This document shows, one piece after another, positions 9,001 to 16,711 of a stretch of 30,865 nucleotides of DNA. The stretch covers positions 1-30,865 of the forward strand of contig JAHHQT010000013.1 of assembly GCA_020026215.1 (NCBI GenBank), in the 5' to 3' direction. The stretch is from Muribaculaceae bacterium (GTDB lineage: Bacteria; Bacteroidota; Bacteroidia; Bacteroidales; Muribaculaceae). The position numbers and the translations under genes were made by a program. Position 1 is the stretch's first letter. The number at the start of each line of letters is the position of its first letter. The notes beneath the pieces were generated by a model. The model saw only the letters and a program-made list of their open reading frames with translations, was not told the DNA's origin and ran no database searches.

Positions 9001-10262
9001 TATCTTATTTTTAAAGTTATAAATGTCAAAATAGCTAATAATATGCCGATAATCCAAAAGCGAATCACGATTTTTGATTCTGGGATTGGAGTAATCGGGT
9101 GTTGCCAAAGCGCATCGATTCCAGAATTTCCTGCTTTTTGGAAATGGTGGTGCAATGGCGACATCTTGAAGATGCGTTGTCCTGCGCCGTATTTGCGTTT
9201 TGTATATTTGAAATAGGCAGTTTGCATGATGACCGACAAGTTTTCAACCAAGAAGATACCGCAAAGAACAGGAATCAACAATTCTTTACGAATCAAGATG
9301 GAGAATACGGCAATGATACCGCCTAAGGTCAAGCTGCCAGTGTCGCCCATAAATACTTGGGCTGGGAAGGCGTTGTACCATAGGAAACCGACCAATGCGC
9401 CGATAAATGCTGCGGCATAGACCGCCAATTCACCGCTGTTGGGGATGTACATGATATTCAAGTAAGAAGAATATACAATGTGCCCGCCCAGATAACACAT
9501 AATAGCGAGCGCAACGGCAATGATGGCAGATGTACCAGTTGCCAATCCGTCCAAACCGTCAGTCAAGTTAGCACCGTTGGATACGGCTGCCACTACAAAT
9601 ATGGTAACAAGGATGAATAGAATCCATCCGCCTGTTTCTGCATAGTCGCCCATCCATTTTGTAAACCACGCATAGTCCATGTTGTTGCTCTTTACAAATG
9701 GAATTGTAGTGATAGGGCGTTTTTCGTCGTTTTGCTTATAGGTGATTTCAATTTCGTGGCTGGTCACATTTTGTGTTTCAATGTTCTCACGAACAACGAT
9801 GTCAGGGCTCAAATACATGGTCAAACCAACGATTAGACCAACACCTACCTGACCGATGATTTTGAATTTGCCTTTCAAGCCTTCCTTATTGTGTTCCTTG
9901 AGTTTCTTGTAGTCGTCAAGGAATCCCAAAAGACCGAACAGAATAGTGGCAACAATCATCAACAGCATATATACGTTGGTCAAGTCACCCAACAAAAGAC
10001 ACGGAACGATGATGGAAATGATGATGATGATACCGCCCATGGTAGGAGTTCCCTTTTTACTCATCTGTCCTTCAAGTCCCAAGTTGCGGACTACCTCGCC
10101 AACTTGCATCTTCTGCAATTTGTCGATAATTTTTCTACCGATGACGGTAGCTATGAATAGGGATAAAATCAAAGCTGCACCGGAACGGAAGGTCAAATAA
10201 TCCATCAACCTTGCTCCGGGTAACCCCAATTCTTCAAAATAATCAAATAAATGATATAACAT
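9000..10262 (-). CDS. mraY: Phospho-N-acetylmuramoyl-pentapeptide transferase MraY
   Basis: Polytopic membrane enzyme that transfers phospho-MurNAc-pentapeptide onto undecaprenyl phosphate, forming lipid I. The 420-residue product carries the family signatures GTPTMGG (71-77), the aspartate pair in FLDDYKK (114-120), NLTDGLDGLATG (232-243), FMGDTGSL (304-311) and PLHHHFQ (369-375). An extra soluble segment of about 50 residues (roughly 155-205) lies between membrane helices; enterobacterial MraY of about 360 residues lacks it. From memory, MraY proteins of Bacteroidota are usually this long, so it is probably a lineage trait. The ATG start is 14 bases after the murE stop, and the stop overlaps the murD start by one base. 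Confidence 0.97.
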   Translation of the reverse strand: MLYHLFDYFEELGLPGARLMDYLTFRSGAALILSLFIATVIGRKIIDKLQKMQVGEVVRNLGLEGQMSKKGTPTMGGIIIIISIIVPCLLLGDLTNVYMLLMIVATILFGLLGFLDDYKKLKEHNKEGLKGKFKIIGQVGVGLIVGLTMYLSPDIVVRENIETQNVTSHEIEITYKQNDEKRPITTIPFVKSNNMDYAWFTKWMGDYAETGGWILFILVTIFVVAAVSNGANLTDGLDGLATGTSAIIAVALAIMCYLGGHIVYSSYLNIMYIPNSGELAVYAAAFIGALVGFLWYNAFPAQVFMGDTGSLTLGGIIAVFSILIRKELLIPVLCGIFLVENLSVIMQTAYFKYTKRKYGAGQRIFKMSPLHHHFQKAGNSGIDALWQHPITPIPESKIVIRFWIIGILLAILTFITLKIR

Positions 10263-10276
10263 AACTTATATAAATT

Positions 10277-11746
10277 CTATTTTTCTTGTTCGTCTTTGAA
10301 TAGCTTCAATAATTCTTCCTTGTCGTCGAAGTGATGTTTCACTCCGCAAATTTCCTGATAGTTTTCGTGACCTTTGCCTGCGATAAGCACCACATCACCT
10401 TTTTGGGCAAATTGTGTTGCTGCGCGGATGGCTTCACGACGGTCAACGATGCGGAGGGTGTGTTTGCGGTCTGATGCGTCCAAGCCTTCCATCATATCCT
10501 TCAAAATTTCGTTAGGATCTTCGAAGCGAGGATTGTCGGAAGTCAAAATCACCTGGTCACTCAAACGAGATGCCTCTTTTGCCATAATCGGGCGTTTGCC
10601 TTTGTCTCGGTTACCTGCTGCACCAACAACGGTGATAATTTTGCCTTTTGACCCCAAAACCTCGCGGATGGAATTCAACACATTGACCAATGCGTCGGGA
10701 GTGTGTGCGTAATCCACTACGGCTGTGTATCCGTTAGGAGATTCAAATGTTTGGAAACGACCTGCCACAGGAACCAACATGCTCATTTTTACCAAAGTTT
10801 CGTCAATGTCGAAACCTAACAAGCGGGTTGCTCCGAAAACGGCAAGCAGATTGTAGGCGTTGAAACGACCTGTAAACAAGACTTCCAAATCGCGGTTGTT
10901 GATGGAAAGCGTTGTGCCGTTAAGGCGGCTTTCCAAAACACCGCAACGGAACTCAGCATCCGAGCGTAGAGAATAAGTGTATTTTTTCGCTTTTGTATTT
11001 TGAACCATTACCAAGCCAGCTTTGTCATCCACATTCACCAAGGCGAATGCAGAAGCAGGGAGTAGGTCGAAAAAGCGTTTTTTTGCTTTCAGATAAGCGT
11101 CCACAGTCTTGTGATAATCCAAGTGGTCGCGAGTCAAGTTAGTGAAAATACCGCCAGTGAAATGCAAACCGTCGATACGGTGTTGGTCGGCAGCGTGTGA
11201 ACTGACTTCCATAAATGCGTATTCACAACCTTCATCCACCATTTCCTTCATCAGTCTGTTCAAAGTGATTTGGTCGGGGGTGGTTTGAGTGGCAGGAATG
11301 GCACGGTCTTCAATGTAGTTGCAAACGGTTGAGAACAAGCCTGTTTTATAACCCATCATACGTGCCATTTCGTAAAGTAGAGTAGCTGTGGTTGTCTTGC
11401 CGTTAGTACCAGTAACACCCACCAATTTCAACTTTTGGGTAGGGTTGTCGTTCCATTCAGAGGCAAGAAATCCCAAGGCAGAAGCACAGCATTTTACTTG
11501 TATATAGGTAACACCGTCAACCAAGGTCTCCGGTATGTTTTCGCATACAACAGCTGTTGCTCCGGCTTCAATGACATTAGGGATGTATTTGTGTCCGTCG
11601 GTTGTCACTCCCGGTACAGCAACGAATAGAGTGTCCTGGCACGCCTTGCGTGAGTCGCATTCCACTCCTGATATGTTTTTGTCAACTGAACCAATAATGT
11701 TCTCTGTCTTAATAACTGACAGTAGTTGTTTTAGCTGCTTTTTCAT
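10277..11746 (-). CDS. murE: UDP-MurNAc-tripeptide synthetase MurE, predicted meso-DAP specific
   Basis: Cytoplasmic Mur ligase that adds the third residue of the stem peptide to UDP-MurNAc-L-Ala-D-Glu. The 489-residue product has the P-loop GTNGKTTTATLL (113-124), the motif MEVSSHAADQHR (179-190), the VVDYAHTPDAL segment (343-353) and DNPR (404-407). In this family DNPR distinguishes meso-diaminopimelate enzymes from lysine-adding ones, so the peptidoglycan should contain meso-DAP. The ATG start is 5 bases after the ftsI stop. murF, which often follows murE, is not between murE and mraY and must lie elsewhere. Confidence 0.97.
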   Translation of the reverse strand: MKKQLKQLLSVIKTENIIGSVDKNISGVECDSRKACQDTLFVAVPGVTTDGHKYIPNVIEAGATAVVCENIPETLVDGVTYIQVKCCASALGFLASEWNDNPTQKLKLVGVTGTNGKTTTATLLYEMARMMGYKTGLFSTVCNYIEDRAIPATQTTPDQITLNRLMKEMVDEGCEYAFMEVSSHAADQHRIDGLHFTGGIFTNLTRDHLDYHKTVDAYLKAKKRFFDLLPASAFALVNVDDKAGLVMVQNTKAKKYTYSLRSDAEFRCGVLESRLNGTTLSINNRDLEVLFTGRFNAYNLLAVFGATRLLGFDIDETLVKMSMLVPVAGRFQTFESPNGYTAVVDYAHTPDALVNVLNSIREVLGSKGKIITVVGAAGNRDKGKRPIMAKEASRLSDQVILTSDNPRFEDPNEILKDMMEGLDASDRKHTLRIVDRREAIRAATQFAQKGDVVLIAGKGHENYQEICGVKHHFDDKEELLKLFKDEQEK

Positions 11747-11751
11747 AGGAC

Positions 11752-14019
11752 TTATTCGTTTCTAAGTTTTAATACAATCTTGTCACCCTGTTTGAAAGGT
11801 GTGCCCGGTTTAATGCTTTGGCTGTAAACGTAGCCAATGCCTTCCACCGAAACATTGAGCCCTGCTCTTTCCAGACGTTCCACGGCGTCGCGAAGTCCCA
11901 AACCTTCTACACAAGGAGTGCCTTCGGTGACATTCTTATTGCGAATGGTGGTCATCTTTCGTGCATTGACCTCTTCGCGTACAGTTTGCAATTCGTCGTT
12001 ATTTAGAGCATGAATCTTCATTCTTTCGTTCGGCTTGTTGTCATCTTCCGTCTTGAAGTTGGAATAGCGGTCAAGCATACCGCGGGCGTGCATTTCCAAA
12101 GCTGTTCTCAACAAGACCATACCACTTGCCAATGTAGCACCACAATTCGGTCGCGAAATCATCACCATACAAGTGTATTTCGGGTTTTCATACGGGAAGA
12201 AACCGCAGAATGACACACGGTTGTTGCCCAAACCATATAGGTATCTACCGCCCTCGATGACATTGGCTGTACCTGTTTTTCCTGCAATGGATATAAAGTT
12301 GTTTCTCAAACCTTTCCCTGTTCCGTTCAAGACAACACCTCTCAACATCTGTTGTAGAATCTTGGCGTTCTTTTCACTACAAACTCTTTCCCTTACATAG
12401 GAAATAGGGAAAACAGTGTCGCAAACGCCGTCTCTCCATAATTCCTTCACCAATCGAGGACGGACAAATTTTCCGTTATTGGCAATGGCGTTGTACAATG
12501 CAACTGTATATATAGGAGGAATTTGCGAACTGTAACCGAATGCAATTCTTGCCAAAGCACTGCGGTCGCGGTTTCTTGTTCCCAATTTTGGAAAGAAAGG
12601 TAGAGTTTCACCGGCGATGCCCACGTTCAAGCGGTCAAACATGCCAATTTCTCTCAATCGGTCATAGAATTCCGACGGAACGGCCTTGTATTTTCTTTCC
12701 AACAATCGGGTCATACCCACGTTGCTGGATTGCTCGATAATCTGAATTGGGGTGTAATAACCTGTCTTACAAGCGTGAGAGTCAGTCACAGGTTTGAAGG
12801 CTGCTGTCGGGTAATGGTATCTGCTTGGGATTGAAATCGGTTGGTTGACATTGACAAAACCGTCCTCCAAGAAAATCATCATGGAAATCGGTTTGATGGT
12901 TGACCCCGGTTCGTAGCCCAAGAATGCGTGGTTGATAGTTTCGTGGAACTCGTCAGTACCTTTGATGCGGTCCAAGTTGGAAATTGCCTTGATTTCGCCC
13001 GTTTCCACTTCCATAAGAATGGCAGTACCCCATTCAGCCTTTCTTTCCACACATATATTATATAGTTGGCGTTCCAGAATATCTTGAATACGGATGTCAA
13101 TGGAAGTCACCACGTCGTAGCCGTTGATGGCAGGTTCAGTTTCCCAGAATCGGTTGTTTTTCAACACCGCCATTTTCTTTGCCTTGCCCGGAACTCCGAA
13201 CAACAAAGAGTCGAGAGAACTTTCAAGACCGGTTCTTCCGTGAATCTCATGTCTTTCGTTCTCGAAAGTATTGCCTATCGTACGTGCCGCAAATGTGCCG
13301 TAAGGCTTGATGCGTTTTACGATTCTCTCCTTGGCAATGGTCTTTCTTCCGCTTTTCTTGTTGAAGAACGGGAATGTTTTCAATCGTGCCAATTCCTTGA
13401 TGTCACATTCCTTTTTCAATTTCATGTGACGATGTGGGTTTCTCAAATTGGAGCGTATGTCGTTCAGTTCTGCTCTGAACTTCTTGATTTTGTCTTGATT
13501 TATTTTTTTCTGTGCCGGAGTGATAGATGATTTGATTTTCTTCTCCAGTTTGGAAATGCTGTCTTTGATAGCACCGATATTGTTAATCTTTGATTCGTTC
13601 TCTCTCTTGTATTTGTCGATGGCATCCTTCCTTGCCTTAAAGTCGTTATAATGATTGGTGATATACTTCTTCCATTCCTTGGCAGTCTTGTCGGGAGCCA
13701 TTAGTGCAAGACTGTCGCAAAGAGGGTTGAGGTATTTCTTCAAGGTATCGGCCTTGAATGAGCCTGCACCCAAATCGACTGACAGGTTGTACAAGTCAAT
13801 GTTGACGGCAATAGGGTAGCGGTCGGCATCCATGATACTGCCACGTTTTGGATTCAGATTGGTCGTGATGTTGCTGTAGCGTTCAACGCGATTGTTCCAA
13901 TTCTCAGAATTGACAATCGTGTTCCAAAACAGACGCACGCACATAGCAACCCCAATGCACCATATCACAATCAGAAGGTTGCGGTAACGAATCATTAAAC
14001 TTTTCTTGCTTGCACTCAT
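11752..14019 (-). CDS. ftsI: Septal transpeptidase FtsI (class B PBP) with C-terminal PASTA domain
   Basis: Class B penicillin-binding protein that cross-links septal peptidoglycan in the periplasm, partner of FtsW. The 755-residue product has one N-terminal membrane anchor (about 12-35), a pedestal region, and a transpeptidase domain with the active-site S373-T-I-K motif, SSN (431-433) and KTGT (581-584). A single PASTA-like domain occupies about 697-752. A Lys/Glu-rich, probably coiled-coil segment (about 125-210) interrupts the N-terminal region and makes the protein longer than I would expect. The ATG start overlaps the ftsL TGA (ATGA), indicating coupling. The PASTA domain suggests binding to peptidoglycan or other division proteins. 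Confidence 0.96.
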   Translation of the reverse strand: MSASKKSLMIRYRNLLIVIWCIGVAMCVRLFWNTIVNSENWNNRVERYSNITTNLNPKRGSIMDADRYPIAVNIDLYNLSVDLGAGSFKADTLKKYLNPLCDSLALMAPDKTAKEWKKYITNHYNDFKARKDAIDKYKRENESKINNIGAIKDSISKLEKKIKSSITPAQKKINQDKIKKFRAELNDIRSNLRNPHRHMKLKKECDIKELARLKTFPFFNKKSGRKTIAKERIVKRIKPYGTFAARTIGNTFENERHEIHGRTGLESSLDSLLFGVPGKAKKMAVLKNNRFWETEPAINGYDVVTSIDIRIQDILERQLYNICVERKAEWGTAILMEVETGEIKAISNLDRIKGTDEFHETINHAFLGYEPGSTIKPISMMIFLEDGFVNVNQPISIPSRYHYPTAAFKPVTDSHACKTGYYTPIQIIEQSSNVGMTRLLERKYKAVPSEFYDRLREIGMFDRLNVGIAGETLPFFPKLGTRNRDRSALARIAFGYSSQIPPIYTVALYNAIANNGKFVRPRLVKELWRDGVCDTVFPISYVRERVCSEKNAKILQQMLRGVVLNGTGKGLRNNFISIAGKTGTANVIEGGRYLYGLGNNRVSFCGFFPYENPKYTCMVMISRPNCGATLASGMVLLRTALEMHARGMLDRYSNFKTEDDNKPNERMKIHALNNDELQTVREEVNARKMTTIRNKNVTEGTPCVEGLGLRDAVERLERAGLNVSVEGIGYVYSQSIKPGTPFKQGDKIVLKLRNE

Positions 14020-14363
14020 TCCCCTTCAGTTTTGTCTAAATTATATGCCGGTTGTTCAGGAATCCCGATTGATAAATTCAACTTGTCGATGCGTTTCAAC
14101 ATCTCAGATTCACGAGTCTTGTTCTGATATTTGATTGAAACTTTGATGTATTGCGCTCTGACATTCTTTAATTCGCTACGGTAGTTGAGAATTTGCTGAC
14201 GGCGGAGGTCTTCGGTGAATTTCACGCCGATATTAATCATAAGAAGACTGATGATAAGGATGATGGGCACCGGATTTCTCTTCAAGAAATTGAAGGATAT
14301 CCCGCGTCCGATAAAAAAGCCTGTTATGGCATTTCCTTTCTTACCTTTGTTCTCCTTAGCCAT
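14016..14363 (-). CDS. ftsL: FtsL-like cell division protein
   Basis: Small bitopic membrane protein of 115 residues between rsmH and ftsI, the usual position of ftsL. A basic N-terminus (KENKGKKGN...) is followed by a hydrophobic anchor PVPIILIISLLMINIGVKF (about 32-50). A periplasmic helical segment rich in charged residues and spaced hydrophobics (about 55-100) fits the FtsL coiled coil that pairs with FtsB/DivIC and contacts FtsQ and FtsWI. Sequence conservation in this family is low, so identity rests on size, topology and position. The start is 7 bases after the rsmH stop and its stop overlaps the ftsI start by four bases. Confidence 0.85.
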   Translation of the reverse strand: MAKENKGKKGNAITGFFIGRGISFNFLKRNPVPIILIISLLMINIGVKFTEDLRRQQILNYRSELKNVRAQYIKVSIKYQNKTRESEMLKRIDKLNLSIGIPEQPAYNLDKTEGE

Positions 14364-14370
14364 GTCCTTT

Positions 14371-15285
14371 TTAAATCTTTTCAGCTATTCTCAATTTTGC
14401 ACTTCGTGAACGTGGATTTCTTTCGATTTCCTCTTCGCTCGGTGCGATTACTTTATTGTTTACGGCACGGATGTTGGTAATCTGTCTGCCGAAAAAGTCA
14501 GTTTCTACTTTGCCCTCAATGTTGCCGCTCTTGATGAAGTTTTTCACCAGACGGTCCTCAATGCTGTGGTAGGTGATGATGGCCAAGCGTCCGCCCGGTT
14601 TCAATACCTTTAAAGTTTGGTTGAGAAATTCTCTCAACGCATCCACTTCGTGGTTTACTTCCATGCGTAGTGCCTGAAACACCTGTGCCAGTTCCTTCTT
14701 CTCCTGACGGGGATTGATGAACGGACGAATCACATCCAACAAATCGTTGATGGTGGCAAAGTTGTGGTCGGCTCTTGCTTTGACAACGGCTGATGCAATG
14801 CGTCGTGCATTCTTCAATTCCCCGAAAAGACGGAAAATTTCGGTCAGCTTTTCTTCGGTATATTCATTCAGAATCACTGCCGCAGTCAAGTCGTCGTTCT
14901 GGTTCATTCTCATATCCAATGCACCGTCGGAATAGCGGAACGAGAAACCGCGTTCGCCGTCATCGAAGTGGTGGAATGAAACGCCTAAGTCGGCAAGGAT
15001 GCCGTCAACCTCGGTAGCGTTGTTATAACGCAAAAAATTGTAAAGAAAGCGGAAGTTGCCATGAACAAAAGTCCAGCGCTTGTCATGGATGCGATTCTCA
15101 TATGCATCCATATCCTGGTCGAAACTCAAAAGTCGTCCGTTTTCGTCCAAATTTGAAAGAATGGCACGAGAGTGTCCACCACCTCCAAAAGTGACGTCAA
15201 CATAAGTTCCGTCGTCCTTAATATCAAGGCCTTCGATGGTCTCCGGGAGCAGTGCGGGTATGTGATAGCAAATATTTTCTTCCAT
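14371..15285 (-). CDS. rsmH: 16S rRNA (cytosine-1402-N4)-methyltransferase RsmH (MraW)
   Basis: SAM-dependent methyltransferase acting on C1402 in the decoding site of 16S rRNA. The 304-residue product contains the SAM-binding VDVTFGGGGHSRAIL segment (29-43), a LADLGVSFHHFD motif, the RGFSFRYSDGALDMRMN stretch and RLAIITYHSIEDRLVK near the C-terminal third. All are highly characteristic of the family, and the length is normal. It is the first gene of the minus-strand dcw cluster here, although mraZ usually precedes it. The ATG start at 15285 begins a MEENICYHIPALL sequence typical of the family. Confidence 0.97.
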   Translation of the reverse strand: MEENICYHIPALLPETIEGLDIKDDGTYVDVTFGGGGHSRAILSNLDENGRLLSFDQDMDAYENRIHDKRWTFVHGNFRFLYNFLRYNNATEVDGILADLGVSFHHFDDGERGFSFRYSDGALDMRMNQNDDLTAAVILNEYTEEKLTEIFRLFGELKNARRIASAVVKARADHNFATINDLLDVIRPFINPRQEKKELAQVFQALRMEVNHEVDALREFLNQTLKVLKPGGRLAIITYHSIEDRLVKNFIKSGNIEGKVETDFFGRQITNIRAVNNKVIAPSEEEIERNPRSRSAKLRIAEKI

Positions 15286-15620
15286 TAACTCAACAATCTG
15301 TTTATTAAGATGGTAAAGTTACTCATTATTTATATAATTCTCATAATTGAACAAGTGATTTTTTCAACATTTTAGGAAAAAGTTATTAACAATTTGCTGT
15401 AGGTTCGATGGGTAGCTTGTTTCGGGAGATTTATCAAAAGAATGCAATATTGTTATTGAATTTGCAATTGTAAATTATTGGTGTTCCTGTATGTGCTAAA
15501 ATGCAGTGGGATAATAAAATCGGCTGAACATGTGCGATATATGACAAATTTTGCTTATTTTTGAAGCCCAATTTTAAAATTTGAATAAAATTAAGAATAT
15601 AAAACCTAAAAGGTGTAGAA
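15286..15620. other. Divergent intergenic region between dcw cluster and exported-enzyme operon
   Basis: AT-rich region of 335 bases without a convincing reading frame. It must hold the promoter of the minus-strand dcw cluster and that of the plus-strand operon starting at 15621. A plus-strand TAnnTTTG match occurs near its right end (listed separately). No exact minus-strand match was found; the nearest is TAACTTTT (15385 down to 15378), without a convincing upstream element. The mraZ gene usually found before rsmH is not here, and I see no remnant of it. Confidence 0.6.
15556..15563 (+). promoter_or_regulatory. Putative -7 promoter element TATTTTTG
   Basis: Exact match to the TAnnTTTG -7 consensus of the Bacteroidota primary sigma factor, about 57 bases before the ATG at 15621. 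The upstream -33 element is weak: only TGTG at 15531-15534, with a 21-base spacing. The leader after it is A-rich, with an AAGGTG stretch just before the start codon. Confidence 0.4.
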
Positions 15621-16661
15621 ATGAAAAAAATCTTAGCTTTGGCCTTGGCAGTAATGTTGGCTTGCCCGGTGCTTTTTTCACAGAATAAACACTATCAGGT
15701 GTTTGGAGTGGCGTTTTACAATTTGGAAAATCTTTTTGATACCATCAATAACAATGGAAAATACGACAAGGAATTTTCTCCTGAAGGTCCTAGAAAATGG
15801 AATGGTCAAAAATATTGGAGCAAAATCCACAATATGGCCTATGCCATCAGTAATCTGAAAACTCCTGCAACACCGAAAGGCCCGGCTATCATTGGTATTT
15901 CAGAAGTTGAAAACCGTTCAGTGATGGAAGACTTGGTGAAAGACGAGCAAATCCGCGACTTGAACTATCAAATCATTCATCATGACTCTCCAGACCGTCG
16001 TGGTATCGACGTAGGTTTTATCTATAATCCTCGTATGTTCAGCGTCTTGAACGTGACACATCATACTTTGAAAGTGGAAGGTATGCCTGATTTCCGTACT
16101 CGTGACCAAACTTGCGTTTCTGGTATGTTGGCTGGTGAAAAAGTCAGCTTGATTGTCAACCACTGGCCTTCTCGTTTGGGTGGTGAAGCCCGCTCACGCC
16201 ACTTGCGTGAAGCCGCTGCCGCTTTGACTAAGCAAATTGTTGATTCAGTGTTGAATATCGACCCAAAACAAGGCATCTTCATCATGGGTGACTTAAACGA
16301 CGATCCGTTCAACTCAAGTTGCGCAGAGGTGCTTGGCGCTGTCAAAAAGCAAAAAGACGTGAAGAAACCGGGATTGTTCAACCCATTCTGGTCAGTATTG
16401 GATAAAGGTATCGGTTCATTGGCCTACAGAGGACAATGGAACTTGTTCGACCAAATTATTATCAACGACTATTTATTGGGCAAAGACCGCAAAACTTTGA
16501 AATTCTACAAATGTAAAGTTCACAATGATATTCCTGGCATGACCCAAACTACTGGCGACCGTACAGGCTATCCGTTGCGTACCTATGCAGCCGGCGTATT
16601 CTTGAACGGCTACAGCGACCACTTCCCAACACAAGTGTTCTTGGCAAGAGAAGTGAAATAA
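15621..16661 (+). CDS. Secreted endonuclease/exonuclease/phosphatase-family hydrolase
   Basis: The 346-residue product has a Sec signal peptide (MKKILALALAVMLACPVLFS, then QNK). The mature part has the fold-defining motifs of the DNase I / exonuclease III / phosphatase superfamily. These are YNLENLFD (33-40), the metal-binding acidic SEVEN (94-98), RRGIDVGFIYN (126-136), NHWPSR (180-185), GDLNDDP (223-229) and the catalytic SDHFP (332-336). A metal-dependent phosphodiesterase or phosphomonoesterase acting in the periplasm or at the cell surface is expected. Substrate could be DNA, RNA, a phospholipid head group or an inositol phosphate; the sequence does not decide. It is the first gene of a plus-strand operon with a TonB-dependent receptor 50 bases downstream. 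Confidence 0.9.
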   Translation: MKKILALALAVMLACPVLFSQNKHYQVFGVAFYNLENLFDTINNNGKYDKEFSPEGPRKWNGQKYWSKIHNMAYAISNLKTPATPKGPAIIGISEVENRSVMEDLVKDEQIRDLNYQIIHHDSPDRRGIDVGFIYNPRMFSVLNVTHHTLKVEGMPDFRTRDQTCVSGMLAGEKVSLIVNHWPSRLGGEARSRHLREAAAALTKQIVDSVLNIDPKQGIFIMGDLNDDPFNSSCAEVLGAVKKQKDVKKPGLFNPFWSVLDKGIGSLAYRGQWNLFDQIIINDYLLGKDRKTLKFYKCKVHNDIPGMTQTTGDRTGYPLRTYAAGVFLNGYSDHFPTQVFLAREVK

Positions 16662-16711
16662 TTCGACAAGACTAAAGAAATAAATATTAACATTTTAACC
16701 CCCGTAGTTTT

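Noticed and set aside
9001..9108. Upstream extension of murD to an ATG at 9108
   Set aside because: It would overlap mraY by more than 100 bases and add residues foreign to MurD; the TAATG junction at 9000 is a better start.
13066..13530. Plus-strand frame of 154 codons opposite ftsI
   Set aside because: It lies wholly inside ftsI on the other strand and has no recognisable protein features.
15378..15385. Minus-strand TAACTTTT as a promoter for the dcw cluster
   Set aside because: One base off TAnnTTTG and no TTTG-like element 19-21 bases upstream; too weak to annotate.
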